Assembly: GCA_022778585.1 (NCBI GenBank)
Contig: JALFTI010000021.1
Span: forward strand, 1-64,000
DNA length: 64,000 nucleotides
Source of the DNA: Pygmaiobacter massiliensis
GTDB lineage: Bacteria; Bacillota; Clostridia; Oscillospirales; Ruminococcaceae
Direction of reading: 5' to 3'
Part shown: one piece after another, positions 1 to 8,322 of the stretch
Numbering within the stretch: the stretch's first letter is position 1
Layout of the letters: each line of letters opens with the position of its first letter
Program-made: the position numbers and the translations under genes
Notes under the pieces: generated by a model
What the model was told of the DNA's origin: nothing
The model's input: the letters and a program-made list of their open reading frames with translations, nothing else
Databases searched by the model: none

Positions 1-50
1 TCTTCAGCATTACCACCTTTTCCATGTATATAAATAACTGCTTTATCCAC
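1..50 (-). CDS. Alpha/beta-hydrolase, N-terminus only (runs off left edge)
   Basis: On the minus strand a GTG at 48-50 opens a frame reading MDKAVIYIHGKGGNAE that continues past base 1. The YIHGKGGNA string is the first strand and oxyanion-hole loop typical of small alpha/beta-hydrolases. A GGAG sequence lies about 9 nt upstream of the GTG, which supports this start. Only about 16 residues are visible, so substrate and catalytic residues are unknown. The fragment and its upstream DNA are much richer in A+T than the genes that follow, which may mean a different origin. Family assignment is probable; specific function is not assignable. Confidence 0.55.
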   Translation of the reverse strand, partial: MDKAVIYIHGKGGNAE

Positions 51-122
51 AATAGTTATCTCCACAAATTCAAGTTTATCGGTCTGTTTAAACGTATCAT
101 ACGGCTTCAATTTATGCAAGAA

Positions 123-152
123 CAGTCCCGGCAGACATTACTGCCGGGACTG
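123..152 (-). terminator. Hairpin terminator after the peptidoglycan-binding gene
   Basis: A perfect 12-bp stem (123-134 with 141-152, loop 135-140) lies about 50 nt beyond the stop codon of the minus-strand gene at 202-1122. The U-tract on the minus strand is short and interrupted, so termination may be weak. Confidence 0.55.
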
Positions 153-201
153 AAACTGTTTTACGAACGCTCCCGATTTGCCAGGGGCTTTTGCCTAATC
201 C

Positions 202-1122
202 TTAAATGGCGTTGTTGAAGGCACTGATGAGGGCCTGCCAGGTGGCGCTGCCCACCTTGCCATCCATCTTCAGGTTGTGAGAGGCCTGGAAGGCCACCAC
301 AGCCTGCTGAGTAATGGAGCCGAACTGGCCATCCACTGTAAGCAGGGGCCAATTGCCGCCGTTTTCAGGCCGCACGCGGTTCAGGTAGGACTGGATGAAC
401 CGGACCGAGTCGCCGGACGAGCCCTTCTGCTGTACGCTGCCCGGGTAACGGGTTTGTACCTTGTCGTGAATGCCCGCGCGCAGATGGTCCGACACGCTGA
501 CAATCTTGTTCCAGCTGTCCGGGCCAATTACCTCGTCGGCAGAAAGCCCAAACTGCTTTTGGAAGCGGCGGGTAGCGGCGGCCATGTTGTTGCCAAACTT
601 GCCGTCTACCGTCTGTTTGTTGATTGCGGTATAAAAGCCGCCGGCCACATTCAGACGGGTTTGCATGTTTGCCACTGCCGGGCCGGACGAACCGCGGGAG
701 AGCAGAGTGCCCGGGTAACCGCTGGCCGAGCCGGTGGAACCCGAAGAATCGCCCGAACCGGTGCCGGACAGGCTTTCGTAGTCCTTTTGAAGCGCATTCC
801 AGGTGGCGCGGCCCAGTACACCGTCGGCAGAAAGGCCTTTCAGTGCCTGGTACTGGCGCACAACCTTTTCCGCACCGGCACCGAAGATATTATCTACCTG
901 CAGGTAGCCAAGCTGGGGATAAAGCTTTGCGCGCACGGCGTTGAGCCTGGCCTGCGCCATGCCAACAACCGCTCCTCTGCTGCCCCGGCGCAGCGCTACA
1001 CCGGGGTAGTCGCTCTGGCCAACGCGGGCCAATGCGGCAAGGGCGGCTGCGGGCTCGTCGGACGAGCGCCGCACAGGGTCTTTTGCGGTAAAATCAACAG
1101 GATATTTTGCTGTGTAATCCAT
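202..1122 (-). CDS. Protein of three peptidoglycan-binding domains, no catalytic domain
   Basis: This 306-residue protein consists of three PG_binding_1-type modules at about residues 39-112, 136-208 and 226-302. Each opens with a YPG...GS.G..V...Q..LN pattern and ends with a DG..G..TW.AL-type turn. A Gly/Ser linker (about 117-135) separates the first two. Modules of this kind bind the peptidoglycan stem or glycan and normally accompany an amidase, lysozyme or spore-cortex hydrolase. Here no catalytic domain, signal peptide or membrane segment can be seen. The ATG at 1122 is preceded by AAAGGAGG at ideal spacing, so the N-terminus is probably correct. It stands alone, divergent from the next operon. 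It may be a cell-wall or spore-associated binding protein, or half of a split hydrolase; the role is inferred only. Confidence 0.8.
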   Translation of the reverse strand: MDYTAKYPVDFTAKDPVRRSSDEPAAALAALARVGQSDYPGVALRRGSRGAVVGMAQARLNAVRAKLYPQLGYLQVDNIFGAGAEKVVRQYQALKGLSADGVLGRATWNALQKDYESLSGTGSGDSSGSTGSASGYPGTLLSRGSSGPAVANMQTRLNVAGGFYTAINKQTVDGKFGNNMAAATRRFQKQFGLSADEVIGPDSWNKIVSVSDHLRAGIHDKVQTRYPGSVQQKGSSGDSVRFIQSYLNRVRPENGGNWPLLTVDGQFGSITQQAVVAFQASHNLKMDGKVGSATWQALISAFNNAI

Positions 1123-1453
1123 GGTATATCGCCTCCTTTGTTATGGTATGCCAGCTTGCCGTGCACTGTTCGGCAAAGATACAGAGCGATTGGCAGGGCA
1201 AAAATGTTAAAAAAGGGTTTTTCAGTCAAAAGCAGCATTGTTAGCAAGTTCTTAGCGCTTGCAGTGGCAAAATTTTGCATTTTAAGCGGATTCCCACAAT
1301 TTTACAGGGGTCTGTTCGCAGTTTTTTTACAAATCATCCGTTGTTTTTTTACGATGCGTGTTGTAAAATTCTAATGTTAACGCGCTTGCCCGGCTTATTT
1401 TTGCCAATGGACATGCGCCGTTTTTTTCATTGTGAATTGGGAGGATATCGGCT
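1123..1453. other. Divergent intergenic region
   Basis: 331 bases separate the divergent genes at 202-1122 and 1454-4357. Apart from the forward promoter at 1341-1369 I see no gene or strong structure. The stretch 1200-1380 is clearly more AT-rich than the flanking coding DNA. No convincing minus-strand promoter could be picked, although an AGTCAA (TTGACT on minus) occurs near 1226. Confidence 0.6.
1341..1369 (+). promoter_or_regulatory. Sigma-A-type promoter for the dehydratase activase pair
   Basis: TTGTTT at 1341-1346 and TAAAAT at 1364-1369 are separated by exactly 17 bp. The GTG start at 1454 lies about 85 nt downstream. Confidence 0.5.
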
Positions 1454-4357
1454 GTGCTGCGTATTGGTCTTGATATTGGGTCCACCACCATTAAATGTGT
1501 CGTGTTGGACCAGGCGGACACCATTCTCTACCAGTCTTATGAGCGCCACTATTCCCACATTGTGGAAAAAGCCGCCGAGCTGGTGCGCCGGGTGCGGGAA
1601 GAGGTGGGAGCCGACCGGGCGGTGCTGGGCATTTCCGGCTCGGCAGGCATGGGGTTTGCCACTGCCTGCAAACTGCCCTTTGTGCAGGAGGTGTTTGCCA
1701 CCCGTGTGGCGGCCAACCGTTTTGCACCCGGTACCGATGTTATTATTGAGCTGGGCGGCGAGGACGCGAAAATACTGTTTTTGACCGGTGGCATGGATGT
1801 GCGGATGAACGGCAGCTGCGCCGGCGGTACCGGGGCCTTTATTGACCAGATGGCCACCTTGCTGCATTTGACCAATGATGAAATGAACGAGGCAGCGCTC
1901 AAGAGCGAACGCCTTTACACCATCGCTTCCCGCTGCGGCGTTTTTGCAAAAAGCGATGTGCAGCCCCTTTTGAACCAGGGCGCCCGCAAGGAAGACATTG
2001 CCGCTTCTATTTTTGCGGCGGTGGTGAACCAGACTATCGGCGGCCTGGCCCAGGGGCGGCCCATTGCGGGGCATGTTATGTACCTGGGCGGGCCCATCAC
2101 CTTCTTTTCCAAACTGCGCCAAAGCTTTGACGAGGCGCTGGGGGTAAAGGGCGTTTTGCCGGAAAACTCCCTTTACTATGTGTCTTTGGGCGCGGCGCTT
2201 TATTCCACCGAGGAGTTTGACCTGGAGCAGGTGGCCCAGCGGCTGGAGCATTACAGCGCCGGCGCCGATTTTGCCACAAATCCGCCGCTGTTTGAAAACC
2301 AGCAGGAGTACGACGCCTTCTGCGCCCGCCACGCTTTGGCCACCGTGCCCACAGCACCCCTGGCCGATGCCAAAGGCGCGGTGGATATTGGCATTGACGC
2401 GGGCAGCACCACCGTAAAGGTGGCGGTGCTGGACAGCGAGGGCACGCTGGTGTACCAGAGCTACCAGCCCAATTCCGGAAATCCCGTGCCCATTGTACGG
2501 CAGGTGCTTTTGGAGCTTTACCAGCAAAAGCCGGACATTCAGGTGCGCTCGGCTACCGCCACCGGCTATGGCGAGGAGATTATTAAAAACGCGTTCAGTC
2601 TGGATGGCGGCGTGGTGGAAACGGTGGCCCACTTTACGGCCGCCCGTCATTTCATGCCGGATGTGGACTTTGTGATAGACATTGGCGGCCAGGACATGAA
2701 ATGCTTCAAGGTGGATAAAGGCGCCATCAGCGATATTTACCTGAACGAAGCCTGTTCTTCTGGCTGCGGCAGCTTTTTGCAGACCTTTGCCCAGGCGCTG
2801 GGGTACGAAGTGCCGCAGTTTGCAAAGCTGGGGCTATTTGCGCCCCGCCCGGTGGATTTGGGCAGCCGGTGTACCGTATTTATGAACTCCAGCGTAAAGC
2901 AGGCCCAGAAGGACGGCGCCAGCGTGGAGGATATTTCGGCAGGGCTTTCCATCAGCGTGGTGAAAAATGCGCTGTATAAAGTAATCCGCACGACCCGCCC
3001 CGAGGAATTGGGCCGGCATATTGTGGTGCAGGGCGGCACTTTTTATAACGAAGCGGTGCTGCGGGCGTTTGAAAAAGAGATGGGGGTCGAGGTGATCCGG
3101 CCCACCATTGCCGGCTTGATGGGCGCCTACGGCGCAGCATTGTTCGGCGCCGGCCGTGCCGGCAAAGGCCAAACCAGCACTCTTTTAGACAAAAAAGGGC
3201 TGGAAGACTTTACCCACGAGGTAACCACCACTACCTGTAAAGGCTGCGGCAACCATTGCCAGCTTACCATTAACCGCTTTTCGGGCAACCGGCGGTTTGT
3301 GTCCGGCAACCGGTGCGAAAAGCCCTTGGCAAAGGCCGGCGCGGGCGAGTCGCTTAACCTGTATGAATATAAGCGCCAGCTTTTGAGCGCTTACCAGCCG
3401 GTGGCGGGTGCGCGCGGCAAGATCGGCATCCCCATGGGACTCAACATGCTGGAGCTTCTGCCCTTCTGGCATACCTTCTTCACCCATTTGGGCTTTGAAG
3501 TGGTGCAAAGCCCCGCATCCAACCGGCAATTGTACTTAAAAGGGCAGGCCAGCATCTCTTCCGATACCGTTTGCTACCCGGCAAAGCTGGTGCATGGCCA
3601 TATTGCATGGCTGTGCGAACAGCCGGATATTAAAACCATTTTTTACCCCTGCCTGACCTATAACCTGGATGAACACCTGGGAGATAACCATTATAACTGC
3701 CCGGTGGTGGCCTATTACCCGGAAGTCATTGCAGCAAACTGCCGCTGCCTTGCGGGCAAAACCTTCCTGTATGATTATCTGGGTATTCACCGTCCCAAGG
3801 ACTTTGTGGTACATATGACTGCGCTTTTGCAAAAGCATTTTGACGGTGTGACCAAACGCGAGGTGGAACAGGCCGCGAAGGCGGCCTACGCCGAATACGA
3901 AGCCCATATGGATCGGGTGCGGGTGAAAGCGCAGGAGTATATCGCCAAGGCCCGCGAGCGGGATATGCCGATTATTGTGCTGGCCGGCCGGCCCTACCAT
4001 CTGGACGAAGAGATCTGCCATGGCATTGACAAGCTGGTATGCAGCCACAATGCGGCGGTTATTACCGAAGATTCAGTGGCGCTTTTGGGCGGCAGGCAGA
4101 AGACCCATGTGCTGAACCAGTGGACCTACCACAGCCGGCTGTATGCAGCCGCCCAGTATGTGACCACCCAAAAGGATATGGAATTGGTGCAGCTGGTGAG
4201 CTTTGGCTGCGGCGTGGACGCCATTACCACCGACGAGGTGCGGGAAATTTTGCACCGGGCCGGGCGGATTTATACCCAGATCAAGATTGATGAGATTACC
4301 AACCTGGGGGCCGTGAATATTCGGCTGCGCAGCCTGCTGGCTGCCATTGGCCGGTGA
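1454..4357 (+). CDS. 2-hydroxyacyl-CoA dehydratase activase (BadF-type) with DUF2229-like C-terminus
   Basis: The 967-residue protein starts at a GTG behind GGGAGG. It has two consecutive BadF/BadG ASKHA ATPase domains, each opening with a phosphate loop (GLDIGSTTIK near residue 5, GIDAGSTTVK near 313) and each carrying the Cys motifs of the [4Fe-4S] activases (GSCAGGTGAF; NEACSSGCGSF). A Cys-rich segment (CKGCGNHC) and a DUF2229-like region follow to the C-terminus. Family members drive ATP-dependent one-electron transfer into radical 2-hydroxyacyl-CoA dehydratases, in the cytoplasm. The next gene, 17 nt downstream, encodes a dehydratase-like component, so the two probably act together. In many Firmicutes these modules form one polypeptide of about 1,400 residues; here they are split. 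The substrate is unknown. Confidence 0.88.
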   Translation: MLRIGLDIGSTTIKCVVLDQADTILYQSYERHYSHIVEKAAELVRRVREEVGADRAVLGISGSAGMGFATACKLPFVQEVFATRVAANRFAPGTDVIIELGGEDAKILFLTGGMDVRMNGSCAGGTGAFIDQMATLLHLTNDEMNEAALKSERLYTIASRCGVFAKSDVQPLLNQGARKEDIAASIFAAVVNQTIGGLAQGRPIAGHVMYLGGPITFFSKLRQSFDEALGVKGVLPENSLYYVSLGAALYSTEEFDLEQVAQRLEHYSAGADFATNPPLFENQQEYDAFCARHALATVPTAPLADAKGAVDIGIDAGSTTVKVAVLDSEGTLVYQSYQPNSGNPVPIVRQVLLELYQQKPDIQVRSATATGYGEEIIKNAFSLDGGVVETVAHFTAARHFMPDVDFVIDIGGQDMKCFKVDKGAISDIYLNEACSSGCGSFLQTFAQALGYEVPQFAKLGLFAPRPVDLGSRCTVFMNSSVKQAQKDGASVEDISAGLSISVVKNALYKVIRTTRPEELGRHIVVQGGTFYNEAVLRAFEKEMGVEVIRPTIAGLMGAYGAALFGAGRAGKGQTSTLLDKKGLEDFTHEVTTTTCKGCGNHCQLTINRFSGNRRFVSGNRCEKPLAKAGAGESLNLYEYKRQLLSAYQPVAGARGKIGIPMGLNMLELLPFWHTFFTHLGFEVVQSPASNRQLYLKGQASISSDTVCYPAKLVHGHIAWLCEQPDIKTIFYPCLTYNLDEHLGDNHYNCPVVAYYPEVIAANCRCLAGKTFLYDYLGIHRPKDFVVHMTALLQKHFDGVTKREVEQAAKAAYAEYEAHMDRVRVKAQEYIAKARERDMPIIVLAGRPYHLDEEICHGIDKLVCSHNAAVITEDSVALLGGRQKTHVLNQWTYHSRLYAAAQYVTTQKDMELVQLVSFGCGVDAITTDEVREILHRAGRIYTQIKIDEITNLGAVNIRLRSLLAAIGR

Positions 4358-4374
4358 GAAAGGAGCGATAACTC

Positions 4375-5679
4375 TTGCCCGACTATCCCATTTTTACCGA
4401 ACAGATGAAAAAGACCCACACCATTTTAATTCCGCAGATGCTGCCCATCCACTTTGCGCTGTTGGAGCAGGCCATGCTGCAGGCGGGCTATAAGGTGAAG
4501 GTGCTGGATAATGACTCGCCTTCGGTGGTGAGCACCGGCTTGAAATATGTGCACAACGACACCTGCTACCCGGCGCTTTTGGTGATTGGGCAGATGATTG
4601 ATGCGCTGAATTCCGGCAAATATGATGTGGACCACACCGCCCTTTTAATTACCCAAACAGGCGGCGGGTGCAGGGCTTCCAACTATATTTTTCTGCTGCG
4701 CAAGGCGCTGGTAAAAGCGGGCTACGGCCAGGTGCCGGTACTTAGCTTAAACTTTTCCGGGCTGGAAAAAGATTCCTCTTTGAAGCTGAGCCTGCCGCTG
4801 GTGCGCAAGGTGGTGGCGGCGGTATTGTACGGCGACGAACTGATGCTTTTGGCCAACCAGACCCGCCCCTATGAGGATGAAAAGGGCGCGACCGACCGGC
4901 TGGTGGCCCATTGGGTGCAGGTTTTAAGCCGCCAGTTTGAAGAAGGCAAAGGCGTGAATAAAAAGCAGATGGCCCAAAACTTTTTGGCCATAGCCCAAAG
5001 CTTTCAAGATCTGCCGGTCACTCGGGTTCCCCGTGTAAAAGTAGGCATTGTAGGGGAAATTTATGTGAAATATTCTCCTCTTGGCAATAACCAGCTGGAA
5101 GAGTTTTTGGCAAAAGAAGGCTGCGAGGTGAATGTGCCGGGCCTTTTGGGGTTTGTTTTGTACTGTGTGGCCAACACCGAAGAAACCATACGCCTGTACG
5201 GCGGCAGCCGTCTGGCGCAGTGGGGCGCCCACCTGCTTTTGGGCTGGTTTGGCAAGCGGGAAAAGCTGATGATCGACGCGGTAAAACAGTGCAAAAATTT
5301 GACCCCCAGTGCCCCGTTTACCGAAACGATGCGCTGTTCGGAGGGCATGATAGGCCGCGGCAATAAGATGGGCGAAGGCTGGCTTTTGACCGCCGAGATG
5401 ATGGAACTGGAAGCCCACGGGGTGGACAATATTGTTTGTGCCCAGCCGTTTGGCTGCCTGCCCAACCATATTTGCGGCAAGGGTATGATGAATAAGATCC
5501 GCTCGGTTTACCCCAATGCCAATATTGTTGCCATTGACTATGACCCCAGCGCTACCCGCGTAAACCAGGAAAACCGCATTAAGCTGATGCTTTCGGTGGC
5601 AAGAGAACGGCTTTTGGAACAGACCGAAAAAAATAAACACCCCACAGAGCAAAAAACGGCCCAGCCGGTTACGGTCTAA
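4375..5679 (+). CDS. 2-hydroxyacyl-CoA dehydratase D-component-like protein
   Basis: This 434-residue protein starts at TTG 4375, six bases after an AAAGGAG site, and ends at a strong terminator. It resembles the HgdB-type dehydratase component. Conserved cysteines sit in NDTCYPALL, TGGGCRASNY and VCAQPFGCLPNHICGKG, and could ligate an Fe-S cluster. A Rossmann-like segment (VKVGIVGEIYVKY) lies mid-protein. Together with the upstream activase it forms what is usually a fused activase-dehydratase protein. No electron-donor flavoprotein or CoA-transferase is adjacent, so the pathway (hydroxyacyl-CoA dehydration or benzoyl-CoA-like reduction) cannot be read from context. Confidence 0.82.
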   Translation: MPDYPIFTEQMKKTHTILIPQMLPIHFALLEQAMLQAGYKVKVLDNDSPSVVSTGLKYVHNDTCYPALLVIGQMIDALNSGKYDVDHTALLITQTGGGCRASNYIFLLRKALVKAGYGQVPVLSLNFSGLEKDSSLKLSLPLVRKVVAAVLYGDELMLLANQTRPYEDEKGATDRLVAHWVQVLSRQFEEGKGVNKKQMAQNFLAIAQSFQDLPVTRVPRVKVGIVGEIYVKYSPLGNNQLEEFLAKEGCEVNVPGLLGFVLYCVANTEETIRLYGGSRLAQWGAHLLLGWFGKREKLMIDAVKQCKNLTPSAPFTETMRCSEGMIGRGNKMGEGWLLTAEMMELEAHGVDNIVCAQPFGCLPNHICGKGMMNKIRSVYPNANIVAIDYDPSATRVNQENRIKLMLSVARERLLEQTEKNKHPTEQKTAQPVTV

Positions 5680-5722
5680 CCCGATAAAAAGAATCTTTGT
5701 TTTCATAATACATGCTGCAAAG

Positions 5723-5756
5723 CGCGGCAGGACAAAATTGTCCTGCCGCGTTTTTT
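5723..5756 (+). terminator. Rho-independent terminator after the dehydratase pair
   Basis: A perfect 11-bp GC-rich stem (5723-5733 with 5740-5750) with a six-base loop is followed by six T residues at 5751-5756. Confidence 0.93.
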
Positions 5757-5901
5757 ATGGCAAAAACACCAGCGTTTTCGGGGCGCAGGTGCTTTCATCT
5801 ATTTGCTATATACCACTTATCTATACCAAAACATCCACCGGCAGGCATAGTTTGCAAAGGTTTGCCCACACTATAAAAGCGCGCCGCAAAAAAGCGCGAA
5901 A

Positions 5902-5928
5902 CAGGCCGCCGCGCCAGCAGGCGGCCTG
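5902..5928 (+). repeat. GC-rich inverted repeat before the ABC ATPase gene
   Basis: A perfect 9-bp inverted repeat (5902-5910 with 5920-5928) ends 13 nt before the AGGAGG of the gene at 5953. No T-run follows, so it looks like a leader hairpin rather than a terminator. Confidence 0.5.
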
Positions 5929-5952
5929 AACGGATGGGCAGGAGGAAAACGA

Positions 5953-6627
5953 ATGGGCGATGCGATCAGGGCTGAGGGGTTGTGCAAAGGCTACCGGGGC
6001 AGAACGGACACGCTTTGGGTGCTGAAAAGTGTGACCTTTTCGCTGCCGGAAGGAGGGTTTGGCACCATTACCGGGCCTTCCGGCAGCGGCAAAAGTACCC
6101 TTTTGGCCCTGTTGGGCTGCCTGGACAGCCCGGATGGAGGAAAGCTGACCCTGCTGGGCCAGCAGGTGGAGAAGGCAGGGGAAAAGCAGCTGGAACGAAT
6201 GCGGGCCGAACAGCTGGGCTTTGTGTTTCAAAGCTATAACCTGATCCCATCCCTCACAGCCCGACAGAATGTAGAGCTGGCGCTGCGCTACCGCAAAGTG
6301 AATGCGCAAAACCGCAGACTTTTGGCCCAACAGGCGCTGGAACAGGTGGGATTGGCCGACCGGGCCGAACATCTGCCGGCTCAACTTTCCGGCGGCCAGC
6401 AGCAGCGGGTGTCGGTGGCAAGGGCGCTGGCAGCAAAGCCCAAACTGCTTTTGGCAGATGAACCCACCGGCAACCTGGACGCTGCCAGTGCCCGGGCGGT
6501 GCTGGATGCGCTGGTGCAGCTGCGGTTAGAAGGCAGCGCCATTTTGATAATTACCCATGATCCGGCACTGGCAGCCTGCGCGCCGCTGCGCTGGTATTTA
6601 AAGGAAGGAAAGTTGTTTTGGGCTTAA
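5953..6627 (+). CDS. Orphan ABC transporter ATP-binding protein (LolD/MacB type)
   Basis: This complete 224-residue ATPase subunit has Walker A GPSGSGKST (41-49), Q-loop VFQSYN, signature LSGGQQQRVSVARAL (145-159), Walker B LLLADEPTGNLD and switch His in ITHD. The sequence class is that of LolD/MacB/FtsE-like cassettes, which power type VII mechanotransmission transporters or lipid and peptide export. No permease gene lies on either side: the upstream operon is terminated at 5756 and the downstream gene has its own promoter. It must therefore pair with a membrane protein encoded elsewhere, or be a remnant of a lost operon. The start is set by AGGAGG 7 nt before ATG 5953. Confidence 0.85.
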   Translation: MGDAIRAEGLCKGYRGRTDTLWVLKSVTFSLPEGGFGTITGPSGSGKSTLLALLGCLDSPDGGKLTLLGQQVEKAGEKQLERMRAEQLGFVFQSYNLIPSLTARQNVELALRYRKVNAQNRRLLAQQALEQVGLADRAEHLPAQLSGGQQQRVSVARALAAKPKLLLADEPTGNLDAASARAVLDALVQLRLEGSAILIITHDPALAACAPLRWYLKEGKLFWA

Positions 6628-6696
6628 ATGGGGTTTAAAATTTGCAGCAGGCCTTTTATGCCGCACAAATAGATGGAAAAAAAGGACAGATTTTGC

Positions 6697-6727
6697 CGCC
6701 CGCCGTTGTAACGGTCGGGCGTTTTTT
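6697..6727 (+). terminator. Terminator after the ABC ATPase, overlapping the next promoter
   Basis: Stem 6697-6707 pairs with 6710-6721 (one unpaired T at 6715), and six T residues follow at 6722-6727. The -35 box and most of the spacer of the next gene's promoter lie inside this structure. Confidence 0.75.
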
Positions 6728-6734
6728 GTATAAT
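6706..6734 (+). promoter_or_regulatory. Promoter of the first zinc-ribbon membrane protein
   Basis: TTGTAA (6706-6711), a 17-bp spacer and a perfect TATAAT (6729-6734). The box sequences, the spacing and much of the following leader recur upstream of the second paralog. Confidence 0.8.
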
Positions 6735-6835
6735 GGGCTTACAAGCAGGCGAACAGCCCAAACACAGCGGCGCATTTTGAAGAAAGGCCCTTTATGGGCT
6801 GCAGTGCGCCGCCGGTCGAAAAGGAGCGAAGTTCC

Positions 6836-8062
6836 ATGAAATGTCCAATCTGTCTGACCGAAATGCAGGATGGCCGGTGCCCCAGCTGCGGGTATGAGGA
6901 GTCCACCATTCCGAAGCCGGAGTTTTGCCAGGAGGAAACGGGCTTTGGTGCCGCAGAGGGCTGTTTTAACCAAACACAAAACCAGGACGGCCACTATGCT
7001 GGTGGCTTTGTGGGCAAGGGGGCAAAAAGTCCTAAAAAACGCGGCAAAGGCCTGGTGCTGGCGTTGTTGGTGGCGGCGGCCGTGTCTGTTGTGTTCAGCC
7101 TAGTGCGGCTGGCGGTATTTAGGCAGCCAGACGGGCAGAAGATTACCCTGCAGCCAAACCTTCCAGCGCAAAGCAATGCGGGTGAGCAGGCGCAGCAACC
7201 CATCGTTCCGGCAATAGGCGAGCTTGAGAGCCTGAAGGGGCAGACGCTGCAGCCGGTCAGCTGGGAAAAGCAGGTTTTGTATGAAGCGGATGGCCTGCGG
7301 GTGGAATTTTTGTGCTGTTCATATGATACGGAAGGCTACAGCTTTGGTGAATGCGGCCGGTTTACGGTGGGGCTGTACCTGTCCGGCACGGGCGATAAGT
7401 ACTATGAACTGTGTATCGATCAGCTTACCGTAAATGGTGTGGCAGCTTTGGGCGAGGTTTATGCTACCGTTTACCCGGGCGATGCGTTCTATGTGGAGCT
7501 TGAGGGAGATGCCGAACAGCTTTTAAGAGCGGGCGTGACCTGCCCGGAAGAGCTGACTATGCAGCTTTATGTTTACCCGAATAGCGATTCGGGGCCTTCG
7601 GGCAGCAATGTGCACGAGGAGCTGACCGTTCAGGCAAGCCAGCTGCAGGGCGTGCAGGCGCCTGCGCCGGATGGAGCGATTGTCTGGCAGAATAGCGATG
7701 GCATTACGCTGCGCTATTTGGGTGGCCAGATACGTGAAAGCTATGATGAAATGCCAGAACCGATTTTCTGGTTCTGGCTGGAGAATGATTCCGACCAGAC
7801 TGTGCAGCTGGAAATGGAAGAGATTGGGTTGGCCGGCGAATGGGAAAGTTACCCCTATACCCTAACCCAAATGATAGCACCGGACAGCTGTGGTCTGGTG
7901 GCGGTACAGGCCAGTAGTTACAGTATGTCCCTTTCGGGTGAAAGCCTGAGCGATTTGGATGAATTGGCCGTGACCTTTAATTTATGGGATACTTACTACG
8001 GTTATATTGCACAATCCCAACAGTTTGCGGTGGATTTGAGCGCACAGGCAGGGATGATGTAA
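6836..8062 (+). CDS. Zinc-ribbon, single-pass membrane protein, paralog 1
   Basis: This is a 408-residue protein of unknown function. It opens with a four-Cys zinc ribbon (C3-P-I-C6 and C15-P-S-C18), then a polar linker, a basic stretch (KSPKKRGKG) and one hydrophobic helix at about 72-95. The remainder, about 310 residues, should be extracytoplasmic and looks beta-rich, with SWEKQVLYE, FGECGRFTVGLYLS and GDAFYVELEGDAEQLL as its clearest motifs. The start is ATG 6836 behind AAAAGGAG; an earlier in-frame ATG at 6794 lacks a ribosome site and has no counterpart in the paralog. The positive-inside rule places the ribbon in the cytoplasm. The next gene is a diverged tandem copy, and no enzyme or transporter neighbours suggest a role. 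Confidence 0.85.
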   Translation: MKCPICLTEMQDGRCPSCGYEESTIPKPEFCQEETGFGAAEGCFNQTQNQDGHYAGGFVGKGAKSPKKRGKGLVLALLVAAAVSVVFSLVRLAVFRQPDGQKITLQPNLPAQSNAGEQAQQPIVPAIGELESLKGQTLQPVSWEKQVLYEADGLRVEFLCCSYDTEGYSFGECGRFTVGLYLSGTGDKYYELCIDQLTVNGVAALGEVYATVYPGDAFYVELEGDAEQLLRAGVTCPEELTMQLYVYPNSDSGPSGSNVHEELTVQASQLQGVQAPAPDGAIVWQNSDGITLRYLGGQIRESYDEMPEPIFWFWLENDSDQTVQLEMEEIGLAGEWESYPYTLTQMIAPDSCGLVAVQASSYSMSLSGESLSDLDELAVTFNLWDTYYGYIAQSQQFAVDLSAQAGMM

Positions 8063-8088
8063 AGGTATAGGTTATTATTAAAAAGCAG

Positions 8089-8121
8089 GCAATGCCCCGC
8101 GCTTTGAGCGCGGGGCATTGC
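8089..8121. terminator. Long hairpin between the zinc-ribbon paralogs
   Basis: A perfect 15-bp stem (8089-8103 with 8107-8121, loop TTG) lies 26 nt after the stop codon at 8062. On the plus strand it is followed by TTAAAAA rather than a long T-run, so it is a probable but not textbook terminator. Confidence 0.7.
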
Positions 8122-8193
8122 TTAAAAACGTTTGCAGTGACCCGGTAAAAACAAAAAAGATTTGTGCAGAAAATGGCTTATGCTTATTTGGCA

Positions 8194-8222
8194 TTGTAAC
8201 GGCAGAAACATTTTTGTATAAT
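8194..8222 (+). promoter_or_regulatory. Promoter of the second zinc-ribbon membrane protein
   Basis: TTGTAA (8194-8199), 17-bp spacer, TATAAT (8217-8222). The boxes are identical to those at 6706-6734, and the -10 to ATG distance is the same to within one base. Confidence 0.82.
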
Positions 8223-8322
8223 GAGCTTGAAAGCGGGCAGATAGTCCGTAAAAATGCGGTGTATTTTGGGGTGAATTTTTAGGGGCACTGGTGTGCTTGT
8301 AGCCAAAAAGGATCGAAGTCTC

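Noticed and set aside
277-1374. 365-codon plus-strand frame at the left end
   Set aside because: It is antisense to the peptidoglycan-binding gene, has no ribosome site and no domain.
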